A stretch of DNA of 64,000 bases from Plecoglossus altivelis (taxonomy: Eukaryota > Chordata > Actinopteri > Osmeriformes > Plecoglossidae), in contig BROE01000019.1 in NCBI GenBank assembly GCA_036571765.1, forward strand, positions 11,774,674 through 11,838,673, in the 5' to 3' direction. A program made the position numbers and the translations under genes. The notes under the pieces are model-generated. The model was not told the origin of the DNA and made no database searches. It was given only the letters and a program-made list of their open reading frames with translations. How positions within the stretch are numbered: position 1 is the stretch's first letter; the number at the start of each line of letters is the position of its first letter. This document shows, piece by piece, positions 22,819-33,822 of this stretch.

Positions 22819-23862
22819 CTCTCTCTGTCTCTCTCTCTGTCTTTCTCTCTGTGTGTCTCTATCTCTCTCTCTCTGTCTCTCTCTCTGTGTCTCTCTCTCT
22901 GTCTCTCTCTGTCTCTCTCTGTCTTTCTCTTTGTGTCTCTCTCTCTGTTTCTCTCTCTCTCTGTCTCTCTCTCTGTGTCTCTCTCTCTGTCTTCCTCTCT
23001 GTCTCTCTCTGTCTTTCTCTCTGTGTCTGTCTCTCTGTCTCTCTCTCTGTGTCTCTCTCTATCTCTCTCTCTCTGTCTCTCTCTCTGTGTCTCTCTCTCT
23101 GTCTCTCTCTGTCTCTCTCTGTCTTTCTCTCTGTGTCTCTCTCTGTCTCTCTCTCTGTCTCTCTCTCTCTCTCGTCTGGTCTCCTCTGCCTCTCTGTCTC
23201 GGTCTCTGTCTCTCCTTCTAGTCTCTGTTCTCTCTCTCTCTCTCTGGCTCCTACTCTCTGTTGTCGTCTCTCTCTGTCTCTCCGTCTCTCTCATGTCTTT
23301 CTGCTTTGTGTCTTCTCTCTTGTTTCTCTGCGTCTCTCTGTGTCTCTCTTGTCTCATCTCTAGTTCTCTCTGTCTCTCTCTGTCTCTCTGGTGTCTCTCT
23401 TCTGTCTCTCTCTATGTCTCTCTCTCTTTCCATCTCTCTTTCCATCACTCTCCCTTTTTCATTCTCACTCTCGCTCATCTCCACCCTCTCTGTCTCTCCT
23501 CTGTCCTCTCTCATGTCCTCTCTCCTCACCATGTGTCTCTTCTCTCTCTCCTACCCTCTCTGTCTCTCTCTGTCTCTCTGTGTCCTCTCTGTGTCTCCTC
23601 TCTTGTCCTTCACTCTCTTCTCTTCTCGTTGTGTCTCTCTGTATCTCCTCCTCTCTGTCTCTCTCTCTCTCGTCTCCTCTCTGTCTCTCTCTTCTGCCTC
23701 CTCTGTCTCTCTCCTCGTCTCTCGTCCCAGTCTCTGTCTCTCTCTCTCTCCTCTCTCTCTCTTCCTGTCTCTCTCCTCGCTCTGTCTCTCCTGATCCCTC
23801 TCCTCTGTCCTAACATCTCTGTCCTCTCTCTCTCCTCTCTAACTCTCTCTCTTCTCTCTCAC
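22819..23862. repeat. CTCTGT/CTCTCTCT compound microsatellite
   Basis: About 1 kb of TCTCTCTG(T) units, very regular to 23170 and then degenerate with TCCTCTC blocks. Long Ser/Leu or Arg/Glu open frames on both strands are products of the repeat. Confidence 0.95.
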
Positions 23863-24211
23863 ACTCAACACTTGCACGAGCCAGGAGATATATAGAAGAG
23901 AAAAAGAAGGGAGTGGAATAAGAAGTGGAGAAATTTAAGAGTAGAGTGTGTGTAATGAGTTTTACACGGTCGTGTGTATGAAGTGTCCAGATGTTAATTA
24001 GTGTTTTTGTGTGTGTGGTTGTGTGTTTATGTGTGTGTGTATTTATTTGTATGTGTTGATGCGTGTGTGTTTGTGTGAAAGAGAGAGACAGAAAGAGTGT
24101 GTGTGTGTGTATATAGTGTGTGTGTATAGTCGGGATACCAGGCAGCTGCGTCCAGTAGTGGAGCAGCTTGGACAGACAGATGGCCAGCTACAGTGTGGTT
24201 AAATCAGAGAA
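23863..24211. other. Unique DNA with TG tract
   Basis: An irregular TG/TA tract at about 24004-24130 within mixed sequence. Confidence 0.65.
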
Positions 24212-24559
24212 ACTCTCTCGCTCTTCCTCCATCTATCTGCCCCCCTCTCTCTGTCTCTCTATCTCCCACCAACCTCTCTCTCTCTCCACTCTCTCGCTCT
24301 ACTCCATCTGCCCTCCCTCTCTCTCTGTCTTCCTCTATCTGCCCCCCTCTCATCTCTCTCTCTCTCTCTCTCCTTGCTTCTCTCCCTCTCTTGCTCTCTC
24401 TCTCTCTCTCTTCTCCTCCTCCTCTGCCCTCCCCCCCTCTCTCTGTCACTGCCCCCCACCTCTCCTCTCCTGTCCTCTCATCTAGCCCCCCCCTCTCTCT
24501 CTCGCTCTCTGTCTCTACACCCCTCTCTCTCTCTGCCCATCTCTCTCTCTCTCTACCTT
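24212..24559. repeat. CT-rich tract
   Basis: CTCTCTCT with CCCCCCTCT and ATCTGCC interruptions. Confidence 0.9.
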
Positions 24560-25696
24560 AGACAGTCCCCCCCAGACACATGAACCATGATATCTGTCTC
24601 CTCAGGGACCTCCACGCTGTGCAGCGTTGTCTGTAGCATCGTCTGTGTGGCCAGTATCCCTGCTCTGGTCTCCCATACCGCAGGAAGCTGCAGAGAGAGA
24701 GAGAGCAGGTTCTCTGTGTGGCCTTGATGTCCTCCGTGTCTGAATATTCATGAGCAGGTTGTGATTAACTCAGGATCCTCCTTTGTTGAAACACTTCCTG
24801 TGAGCAAGGTTCCTTAAATTAATTATGTTTGCCTAATGAATAATTTAGCTTCGGAAAAGATAATTTCTATACGCTGCTGAGCAGCTGAGGCGCGGTTAAA
24901 CAGCAAGCTGTAAGTCTGGCTGATTTCACATGACGCCTGTGACACAAGCATTAGCAGACAAACGCTTTCTTGTCTCTCCCTCCGCCATGACTAAAATATT
25001 ACCTCTGATTGTTTTCTGACAAGTGTTCAGCAACTAGAGCAAAGCTCAATTAGACGGCTCAGTCTCTCAACGACCTGCAAGCAGTGTTCTCAATGTTTAG
25101 TAGGAATTCGTCTTCAAGGTTTAGAGAATGCTGAAGGACTTTTAACACATCGTTGACAGTCAATATGACTTTTGTTTAGCACAATTACCAAATTACATTT
25201 ATGTCTACTGCAACTACTTAATGTACAATAAGACACTCACAGAAGGTATTGAAAGCATAAACAGAATAAAAAAAGATTGTTAGCTCAGTGAATCCTGCTG
25301 ATAAAAGCATTGCATTCTTCTGAGCTGTTGCTATGGAAATTGCAGGTAACTATTGTTGACCCAATAAAAGCTTTGGGTTGGTCTAAGGATTTCTCCATGT
25401 TCAGTAGAACATTATGCACCAAGGATCCAACTATTGTGGAAACATCAAAGGCGGTGTTGTCCAATGTCTTGTCACGTTTGGTTTCCAGCTGAAAGCTCCT
25501 GATGCAGCTGATATTAAGACAGAAACACAGTTTCACTTCACAAGAGACGGCTGCCTGTGTACATACCTCTGCTGTACCTCTGCTGATGCCAAAAATAGTC
25601 TGAACGTTGTTGATAAAGCAAACCAGAGAAACAGCAAGACTGCTACACTTTCAATTTCGCTGCAAAAATATTGTAAAAATTGTGAAGAAATACATT
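24560..25696. other. Unique DNA, candidate conserved block at 24790-25060
   Basis: This is one of the longest repeat-free stretches. At 24810-24850 it holds several TAAT cores typical of homeodomain binding sites (for example TTAATTATG and CTAATGAATAATTTAG). No exon is supported. Confidence 0.4.
25285..25536 (-). other. Possible decayed coding remnant, unrecognised
   Basis: A minus-strand open frame of about 83 codons lies in non-repetitive DNA. Its product is of mixed composition, with several Cys and a Lys/Asp/Asn-rich middle. The opposite strand is also largely open here, which weakens the case. No domain is recognised; it may be an old retroelement or gene fragment, or chance. Confidence 0.12.
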
Positions 25697-25738
25697 TACA
25701 CACACACACACACACGCGTACACACGCGTACACACACT
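25697..25738. repeat. CA microsatellite
   Basis: ACACAC with CGCGT interruptions. Confidence 0.9.
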
Positions 25739-26162
25739 TATAGCATTTGTTCCCTGCCGCACTCTCTCTCTCTCTCTGTCTCTCTATAAACACTTGCCAC
25801 TGTAATGCCCCTCATGTGAAACAGATTGTAAAACAGGGACATGCTTGTTGATGCTGCGAGGGCTTCACCCTGCTGTATCGATCATGTGCTGCTGCCAGAC
25901 AGCCAGGGGTCTGCAGCTGTCCCTCCTCAACAAAATCAATTAGTGTGAAACATGGTGCTGGGTCCTGGGGGGCTGGGGGCCCCCGGGGAGGTGGTGTTCC
26001 TGGGGGCTGGGGCCCCCTCGGGGCGGTGGTGTGCCAGGGGGCTGGGGGTGTGCCTGGGGCTGTGTCTGGGGGCCCCCTCAGGTTGGTGGGGGCTGGGGTC
26101 ATGAGACTCCCTGCTGAGTAGCACCATCAAACCATGGTCTCACTTCCTCTCCTGAGGGTCTC
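25739..26162. other. Unique DNA with a G-rich short repeat
   Basis: A small CT tract lies at 25760-25788. At 25958-26095, G-rich units with GGGGGCTGGGG and GGCCCCC recur 4-5 times. Confidence 0.65.
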
Positions 26163-26330
26163 ACCCAGAGTGCATGCTGGGAAGACAGGAGAACAGAGTG
26201 CATGCTGGGAAGACAGGAGGACAGAGTGCATGCTGGGAAGACTGGAGGACAGAGTGCATGCTGGGAAAACAGGAGAACAAAGTGCATGCTGGGAAAACAG
26301 GAGGACAGAGTGCATGCTGGGAGGTGAGGC
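26163..26330. repeat. 28-bp minisatellite, 6 copies
   Basis: Units begin GTGCATGCTGGGAAGACAGG at 26170, 26199, 26227, 26255, 26282 and 26311. Confidence 0.97.
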
Positions 26331-26352
26331 TGCCTTCTCCAACCTCAGGAGC

Positions 26353-26424
26353 TTGGTCTGGTCTGGTCCGGTCTGGTCTGGTCCAGTATGATTTGGTCTG
26401 GTCTGGTCTGGTCTGGTCTGGCTC
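26353..26424. repeat. GGTCT pentamer array
   Basis: GGTCTGGTCT units with a few C/A variants. Confidence 0.95.
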
Positions 26425-27109
26425 TGCCTGTATGCTGCTGCTCCACCTGCCTCTGTATAGCTGATGGTACTTCGTTCAAGAGGGATTTATCTGTACTTCT
26501 CATCCCCGTCACACCCTGTCTTGGACCAGCTTCAGTGTGGGCGAGAGCTGACACCATGTCAGTAATGCGGCTGTGTGCCAGGAGAATCCACTTGTGTGGC
26601 GTTTAATTCAATCGTCTCCGGCTGAGCAGTGCCTGTTGACTGCTCTCCCTCGGGCACGGGGGGTCGGACGGGGGAGGCAGACGGGGGAGATAGTGGAGGG
26701 AGCAGGTGGGCAGGTGGTAGATGTCATAGTTCAGTGCCCCAGCTAGATGAGGTCCAGAGTGAATGTCTGCAGCTTATCGCTCGCTGGACGACTCGAGTCA
26801 GACGAACTTCTTCCTGATATTCGCCTCTGACAGTAATGTCACGAAGGTTTTGAAGATATCCTAATCTTAATCGCTGTTAAATCCTCGTGACTGATGAGTT
26901 CTGTGGGTCGTGGATCAGAGGGGTTGAATTGTTGCTTGATGTTGTCAGCTCCTTGCTTTAAACACCAAGACAAACTCAGCTGTGCTGAATGGGGCCTCTT
27001 GACCATAGGATTATACAGATCAAACTTTCATGTGTAACTAAAAGACCTCCTATAATGTTAAAGTTGACATCAACAGTAACAGCTACAGTTCTGTGAGGTG
27101 GAAAGGTGG
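26425..27109. other. Unique non-coding DNA
   Basis: A G/GGA-rich patch lies at 26655-26715; no exon supported. Confidence 0.55.
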
Positions 27110-27396
27110 AGCTGTGATGTTAACAGAGTTAGCGTTAGCCCTAGCTGCAGTACTAACAGAGTTAGCATTAGCACTAGCTGTTGTGTTAACTGAGTTAGCG
27201 TTAGCACTAGCTGTAGTGCTAACAGAGTTAGCGTTAGTGCTAGCTGTGATGATATCAGAGTTAAGGTTGGAGCTAGCTGTAATTTTAACAAAGTTAGCTT
27301 TTGAGCTAGCAGTAGTGTTAACCGAGTTAGCGTGAGCACTAGCTGTAGTGTTAAGGATTAAGGTTAGCACTAGCTGTAGTGCTAACACAGTTAGCA
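27110..27396. repeat. 33-bp minisatellite with hairpin-forming units
   Basis: About 8-9 copies. Several units contain GCTAACAGAGTTAGC, a perfect 6-bp stem with a 3-nt loop. Because the unit is 33 bp, the array is open on both strands. Confidence 0.95.
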
Positions 27397-27713
27397 TTAG
27401 TCTATCAATCACCAACCATTATTGGGAAACCTCTTCGTTATTCATCTGTGTACAAGATGATGTTGATTACATAGTGAGTCTGAGGAGAACCCAAGGTCAA
27501 CATTGACTTATTTTGGTCAGTCAGCCAGTAAATAAGTCAGTAAACCAGTCAGTCAGTTGGTTGGTTTGTCTGCTTATCTGCCAGTTCGGCAGAGTGGCTT
27601 TGCCCTCCAAGCTAATTAAGCGTCAGCCTTTGGCGGAGACTTGTGAATCAATGAAATACTAACAGGCTGCCGGGACACTTGAGAAATGATATCAATCTAC
27701 CACATCTCCTCGA
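27397..27713. other. Unique DNA, candidate conserved block at 27590-27690
   Basis: Non-repetitive. 27610-27660 contains CTAATTAAG and CAATGAAATAC near a balanced-composition block; function unknown. Confidence 0.35.
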
Positions 27714-27845
27714 CCCCCCCTCCTCCTCCTCCTCCTCCTCCTCCTCTCCTGTCTGCTTGGTAGCTTCCCTACCCCTCCTCCTCCTCTCTCCTCGTATCTA
27801 CACCCCCTCTCCTCCTCTCCCCTCCTATCTCCTCCCCTCCTGCTC
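27714..27845. repeat. TCC trinucleotide and CT-rich tract
   Basis: (TCC)n at 27719-27745, then irregular CTCCTC. Confidence 0.92.
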
Positions 27846-28539
27846 ACTGCTGGGTGCTGTTAACACCCTCTCTTGCAGACAGCAGCCAGGGTCACCATTA
27901 GAAGCAGGGCAGAGAGACAGGAGACATGTTGGAACAGGAACCTTGCAGTTGCTGCTGTTGTTTGTGTGTATTTTGGGAGACAGGGCCCTGAGGTGCTCAG
28001 TTTCACACATCACAAAGGAATACAAATCCCCGCTTCTCCAGTAATGATGAAACGTCTTCTTGGCTAATACGCTTTGAAGAAAGCTTCTCCGCTCCTCCTC
28101 CTTCTCTGAGTGACGGCTTCTCCCTGAAGACAAGAGTCGGGCAGATTGAAGGAAGCTTTCCAAGAGCACACTGATTTGAAGAGCTTTGCTTTCTGCATTG
28201 ATCAGAGATTGATAGCTCTGTCTCATGGACTGTGCAGGAGCTCTGGATGTCTGGGGTGTGTGTGTGCGCGTGTGTGTACGTGCATACACGTTTGTGTGTA
28301 TCGATATGGATCAAATATGTCAGATAAATTAGTAAATTACATTTGCTATAATAGTTATGGTGTGTGTTTGTGTGTGTGGTGTGTGTCTCTGTTGACATTG
28401 CTGCAGTGTATACTGTGCGTGTGTGTTTGATGTGTGTATCACTAGGAGCGGAAATTACATTTTTGTAGCCAAGGAAATGTGGAGGCGATCAGGGCTACAG
28501 ACTGACCACACATAGTGAGGGTTTAAACTACTGTCTCGC
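27846..28539. other. Unique DNA with TG tracts
   Basis: Unique block 27870-28250, then TG/CG tracts at 28255-28300 and 28360-28440. No exon supported. Confidence 0.55.
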
Positions 28540-28660
28540 CCTCTTCCCTCCCTCCCTCTTTCTCTCCCTCTCTTTATCCCCCTCTCTACTTCCCTCTCCT
28601 CCCCTCTCTCTCCCTCCCTCCCTTTCCCTAATCTCGCCCCTCCTTCCTCCCCCCTCTCTC

Positions 28661-28696
<36 letters not shown>

Positions 28697-28816
28697 ACCA
28701 TCTCCTCCTCCCCCTCTCCCCCTTCCCTCTCTCTCCCCCTGTCCCCTCTCCCTCTCTCTCCCCTGGTCCCCCTTCCCCTCTCTCTCCCCCTCTCTCCCTC
28801 CCTCTCTCCCCCTCAC
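28540..28816. repeat. CT-rich tract with a 33-base poly-C
   Basis: CTCTCCCTCCC units flank an uninterrupted C run at 28664-28696. Confidence 0.95.
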
Positions 28817-29135
28817 AGTCCACATGCTGTGAGATGCATCCAGCCCCCACAGAGATGATTACTCTTGGTGTTTGGAGGGAGGAACGTGTGCACACACACT
28901 GCAATTCAATTAGTGCCTTTAATCATCTGCTTTACCTACGCTGATGTGGTGTGACACGGAGACACAGGCTGCAGGCCACAGGCTCCATCACACCCAGCCG
29001 GCTGGGATCAGTGTTGATTAGACAGCTCCTTCCGGCATCGCTCTCTCACCCCCAGCGCTCCAGCAGACAACAGCCTTTCCCGGGTATCACAGACCCACCT
29101 AGACGTGTTTCATTCGAAGTGGATTAAATATGAAA
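28817..29135. other. Unique DNA, candidate conserved block at 28890-29110
   Basis: Repeat-free; contains CAATTCAATTAG and CTTTAATCATC. No exon seen. Confidence 0.35.
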
Positions 29136-29315
29136 TAGTTTGGTGTGTGTGGGTTAGTAGTTGTGTGTGTGTTGGTCAGTGAATGTGTGTGAATTGGATG
29201 GTCGGAAAGCGAAGGAGTGAGAACGCGGTGTATGTGTGGTGTGTGTACGTGTGTGTGTGTGTGACAAAAGTAGTGTAGTGTGTGTGTGAGAGAGAGAGAG
29301 AGAGAGGAGAGAGGA
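29136..29315. repeat. TG tract ending in GA
   Basis: Irregular GTGTGTG, ending in a (GA)n run at about 29287-29310. Confidence 0.85.
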
Positions 29316-29397
29316 AGCCGTGTGGGCTATTGAAATGTCAGGAGGATTAAGTTGGAGCAGGCAGGGTGATAGAGTCTCCTAGAGCTGCTACTCCTCC

Positions 29398-29718
29398 AAT
29401 TAAGGAGAGGGAGAGGCGAGAGGGAGAGGTGGAGGCGAGGAGGAGGAGCGAAGGGAGAGGCAGAGGGAGAGGAAGGGAGGGACAGGAGAGAGGAGGGAGG
29501 AGAGAGGGATGAGGAGGAGGAGAGAGGAGAAGGAGAGGGGGAATGGGGGGAGGAGAGGGTAGGAGAGGGGAAGAGAGGAGAGGGAGGGAAGGAGAGGGTG
29601 AGTAGAGGAGTGATGAAGAGGGTTGAGAGGAGGCAGGGAGAGGAGAGGGGAGCTAGGGGGAGGAAGAGGAAAAGGAGGGGAGGAGAGGCTGGGAGGGGAG
29701 GAGAGGCTGGGAGGGGAA
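29398..29718. repeat. GGAGAG homopurine tract
   Basis: GAGGAGGGAGAGG units; the end has two copies of GGGAGGGGAGGAGAGGCT-like sequence. Confidence 0.9.
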
Positions 29719-29920
29719 CACCTTTATTCCCTCACGGCAGGGTTTAAAAAATGACAGTAGACATGTAATTCATCACCAGCTCGGCCCGGCCAAAGCTTGA
29801 GTGTGTTAGTCTGTGAGCTTTTCACGTGTTTATGTAGCCTGAGCAGGGCTGGCAGGGCTGGAACACTGGCTGCTGACCCAGATTCATGTTCCTCCAGACA
29901 ATCCACACACTGACTGTGTA

Positions 29921-30012
29921 AACCACAACCACAGGTGAACCACAACCACAGGTGAACCACAACCACTGGTGAACCACAAACACAGGTGAACCACAACCAC
30001 TGGTGAACCACA
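29921..30012. repeat. 18-bp minisatellite, unit AACCACAACCACAGGTGA
   Basis: Five copies with CAGG/CTGG and AACC/AAAC variants. Confidence 0.97.
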
Positions 30013-30316
30013 GCTCTGTCTGTCTGGGTAACACGCTCTACCCTGCTCTGTCAGGGTAACAAGCTCCACCCTGCTCTGTCTGGGTAACACGCTCTACCCT
30101 GCTCTGTCTGGGTAACATGCTCCACCCTGCTCTGTCAGGGTAACATGCTCTACCCTGCTCTGTCTGGGTAACATGCTCCACCCTGCTCTGTCTGGGTAAC
30201 ATGCTCCACCCTGCTCTGTCAGGGTAACATGCTCTACCCTGTTCTGTCAGGGTAACATGCTCCACCCTGCTCTGTCAGGGTAACATGCTCTACCCTGTTC
30301 TGTCAGGGTAACACGC
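30013..30316. repeat. 28-bp minisatellite, about 11 copies
   Basis: Core CTGTCAGGGTAACATGCT followed by CTACCCTGCT or CCACCCTGCT. It directly abuts the 18-bp array. Confidence 0.97.
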
Positions 30317-31415
30317 TCTGCTCCGCTGCTGTCTTCTGGAGATGCAGTCGGCTGTGTTCTCCTGCCAAGGCCTCGTTAGTGATGTCACTCAGAGATGACC
30401 TTTGAGGACGGAGGAGAAGCAGCAGTCTGTCTCCCGTCACTTCGCCTTGACCCTTATTAGGGCTTCAGATGACCTCTGACCTGTCACCTTCACCAAGCGG
30501 TTAAGGGAAGAGACACGGATCACTAACAACTAACCCGACGTCTAAATAAACCTTTTTCTTAAAGGGCATTAAAGCATAGATTCGCTTTTATTTGTTCTGG
30601 TCAGGATTTAAATTTAGTTAGAAATATATTTTCGGTTTTGCTGTTCATCAGCATGAAGTGTTTTGCAGATACAAGACCAGAGAAGTGTGAGTATTCATAT
30701 CCAATTCCTCTTCACATATTTTCTCTTTTGTTTGGCGTGTCCCTTGGTGATGGTTTGTCAGTATCAGTAATGTGTGCAACTCATCCAGTGGGAGGGATTA
30801 GACTGAGAGAAGTGCAACTGTCCACCTGAAGTCATTCAAACAGAGCATCCACCATCAGCCCTTCTCTTGTTTTCTGGATTGCTCTCTCTCTCTCTGTTCG
30901 TCCATCTGTGCATCACTCTCTGTCTACCCTTTCTTCTCTCTCTCCTGTCAGTTTAACTGTAACTATGTGGACAGGCGCAAAGCCAGGGAACTGGCTGACA
31001 GGCAGGTGGAACTAGTGAAACCGAATTTAAGGGAGAAACTTCTGCTGGACGGTCAGGCAGGCAGGCGTGATGACCCGCAGGTGGTCGTACGGAAAAGCAA
31101 GAGGAAAAGTAAACCTGGTCGCAAGCTGGCCTGCTTCATGTTGGGAAGTTCTCCCTGAGTCATGGTAGCAAGTCTGGCGCAGGTGGAACCTGCCTAGTCA
31201 GAATGACAGGGGGAATCAGAACTGAGACAGCATCTGATACAGCAGGAGCCCTTATCTGAACAGCTGTGACAAAGGAATGATTACAGGCTTGTGGAGACAG
31301 AATAAAGATAGGTCTTATCACTGGTACAGTAGGAGGGTTATGATGGAGAGTGATGTTTCTCTGTCAACAGCAGATGAACCTGAAGAATGAGATGGGACAT
31401 TTGCCTGCTTGTCCA
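30317..31415. other. Unique DNA holding one exon-like stretch
   Basis: About 1.1 kb free of long arrays. It contains the open stretch at 30952-31158, annotated separately. Confidence 0.55.
30952..31158 (+). other. Exon-like open stretch after a strong acceptor, unrecognised
   Basis: A long pyrimidine tract ending CTCTCCTGTCAG at 30951 is followed by 69 open codons ending in TGA at 31156-31158. The encoded peptide is very basic (clusters such as Arg-Lys-Ser-Lys-Arg-Lys-Ser-Lys near its end) and is not repetitive. No ATG lies in frame, so it could only be an internal or terminal exon. It resembles no family I know. It may be a terminal alternative exon, part of a non-coding RNA, or a chance open frame. 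Confidence 0.2.
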
Positions 31416-32690
31416 CAGTAACATCCTGGTGTTCAGGATCTGTTAGTCCACAGTAACATTCTGGTGTTCAGGATCTGTTAGTCCACAGTAACATCCTGGT
31501 GTTCAGGATCTGTTAGTCCACAGTAACATCCTGGTGTTCAGGATCTCCTGTTAGTCCACTGTAACATTCTGGTGTTCAGGATCTCCTGTTAGTCCACTGT
31601 AACATTCTGGTGTTCAGGATCTCCTGTTAGTCCACTGTAACATTCTGGTGTTCAGGATCTCCTGTTAGTCCACTGTAACATTCTGGTGTTCAGGATCTCC
31701 TGTTAGTCCACTGTAACATTCTGGTGTTCAGGATCTCCTGTTAGTCCACTGTAACATTCTGGTGTTCAGGATCTCCTGTTAGTCCACTGTAACATTCTGG
31801 TGTTCAGGATCTCCTGTTAGTCCACTGTAACATTCTGGTGTTCAGGATCTCCTGTTAGTCCACTGTAACATCCTGGTGTTCAGGATCTCCTGTTAGTCCA
31901 CTGTAACATTCTGGTGTTCAGGATCTGTTAGTCCACAGTAACATCCTGGTGTTCAGGATCTCCTGTTAGTCCACAGTAACATCCTGGTGTTCAGGATCTG
32001 TTAGTCCACAGTAACATCCTGGTGTTCAGGATCTCCTGTTAGTCCACAGTAACATCCTGGTGTTCAGGATCTGTTAGTCCACAGTAACATCCTGGTGTTC
32101 AGGATCTCCTGTTAGTCCACAGTAACATCCTGGTGTTCAGGATCTCCTGTTAGTCCACAGTAACATTCTGGTGTTCAGTATCTGTTAGTCCACAGTAACA
32201 TGCTGGTGTTCAGGATCTGTTAGTCCACAGTAACATCCTGGTGTTCAGTATCTGTTAGTCCACAGTAACATTCTGGTGTTCAGTATCTGTTAGTCCACAG
32301 TAACATGCTGGTGTTCAGGATCTGTTAGTCCACAGTAACATCCTGGTGTTCAGGATCTCCTGTTAGTCCACAGTAACATGCTGGTGTTCAGGATCTGTTA
32401 GTCCACAGTAACATCCTGGTGTTCAGGATCTCCTGTTAGTCCACAGTAACATCCTGGTGTTCAGGATCTCCTGTTAGTCCACAGTAACATTCTGGTGTTC
32501 AGGATCTCCTGTTAGTCCACAGTAACATCCTGGTGTTCAGGATCTGTTAGTCCACAGTAACATTCTGGTGTTCAGGATCTGTTAGTCCACAGTAACATCC
32601 TGGTGTTCAGGATCTGTTAGTCCACAGTAACATCCTGGTGTTCAGGATCTCCTGTTAGTCCACAGTAACATCCTGGTGTTCAGGATCTCC
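31416..32690. repeat. 35-38-bp minisatellite, about 34 copies
   Basis: Unit core GTTAGTCCACAGTAACATCC, then TGGTGTTCAGGATC. The 38-bp form has an extra TCC before TGTTAG. Variants CACTG/CACAG, ATT/ATC/ATG and GGATC/GTATC occur in blocks. The CACTG form is confined to about 31550-31920. Confidence 0.98.
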
Positions 32691-32770
32691 TTGGGATTCT
32701 GCTAGTTCTTCTGATGGAGTACAATCTGAAGACGTTATAAAGGAGATCTGTCTGTCTTCTCACTGGGAAG

Positions 32771-32906
32771 ACAGAACATTTATTCTACAGAACGTTTAGT
32801 CTGCAGAACGTTTAGTCTGCAGAACCTTTATTCTACAGAACGTTTATTCTACAGAACGTTTGTTCTACAGAACGTTTGTTCTACAGAACGTTTGTTCTGC
32901 AGAACG
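32771..32906. repeat. 16-bp minisatellite, unit CAGAACGTTTATTCTA
   Basis: About eight copies, with TAGTCTG, TATTCTA and TGTTCTA variants appearing in order. Confidence 0.96.
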
Positions 32907-33310
32907 CCATAAAGCTGCCCATGACCTTCATCCACAGTTCAGCACTCGTTAAGAACACTTAAAGGTCAAATCTGCCGTGAGTAAGCATGACAAATTACTT
33001 TTCAGCATCTCTACTTCCTCTTCCAGGGATTATCCCATGATATCAGAAACACCAGAATATCAAACAGTTAACCACTGTGGCCCAGACTCTGGACCCAGAA
33101 CCCCTGGCCTGTGGAATCAGACTTAAAGGTCACAGGCTTTTTGCCTACAGTTAATGTCAACCTTCAAACCCCAAACAAATCCATTCATGTATTCTAATGA
33201 CTTTTGCTGCTTTACATTGAGTGCTGTTCTTTTTCAGTGACATCTAAACAGTAGAGGACATCTGGAGAGTTATGTCTGGTGCTTCCACATCTGTCAGTGA
33301 TTCCAGACTG
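32907..33310. other. Unique non-coding DNA
   Basis: Nothing recognised. Confidence 0.5.
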
Positions 33311-33428
33311 TCATCATCCCCTCTCTCCCACCCTCCCCTCATCTCCCCTCCCTCTCCCTCGCATCTCCCCCCTCATCTCCCTCCCCTCATCTCCCTCCCC
33401 CCTCATCTCCCTCCCCACCCCCCCCCTG
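33311..33428. repeat. CCCTCATCTCC pyrimidine tract
   Basis: Irregular CCCTCATCTCCCTCC units ending in a C-rich run. Confidence 0.9.
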
Positions 33429-33724
33429 CTGCTTGTTAGTAAGCTCTCTCACGTGAGAAGATTTAAAACTGTGTTGATGAAACTAATTCTCAACCAAATG
33501 AAGTGCAGTTATTGAAACGCCACAGTGTGTGAAATTGATTTCTCAAAGTCTGTTGTTCTGGAGGTGTACCTGAAGATGTGTGTACAGGCAGATATTACTT
33601 GTAAAAGTTTTAGAAATTTAATTTCTAAATTCTGATAATACTTGTTGGTTCACTGTAGTGATTTCTGCGAGGAATGTCTAGATGGGCTTTTGTGATCACA
33701 GGTTAGCTTTCTGTGTCTTACATG
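33429..33724. other. Unique non-coding DNA
   Basis: Nothing recognised. Confidence 0.5.
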
Positions 33725-33822
33725 TTTCTAACATGTTTCAGATGTGTTTCGAATGTGTTTCTAACATGTTTCAGATGTGTTTCGAATGTGTTTCTAACAT
33801 GTTTCAGATGTGTTTCGAATGT
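33725..33822. repeat. 33-bp minisatellite, 3 copies
   Basis: Units contain CTAACATGTTTCAGATGTGT and CGAATGTG; nearly identical. Confidence 0.97.

Noticed and set aside
22632..23895. Ser/Leu-rich (+) and Arg/Glu-rich (-) open frames of 240-390 codons
   Set aside because: Products of the CTCTGT microsatellite, open in all + frames; no domain.
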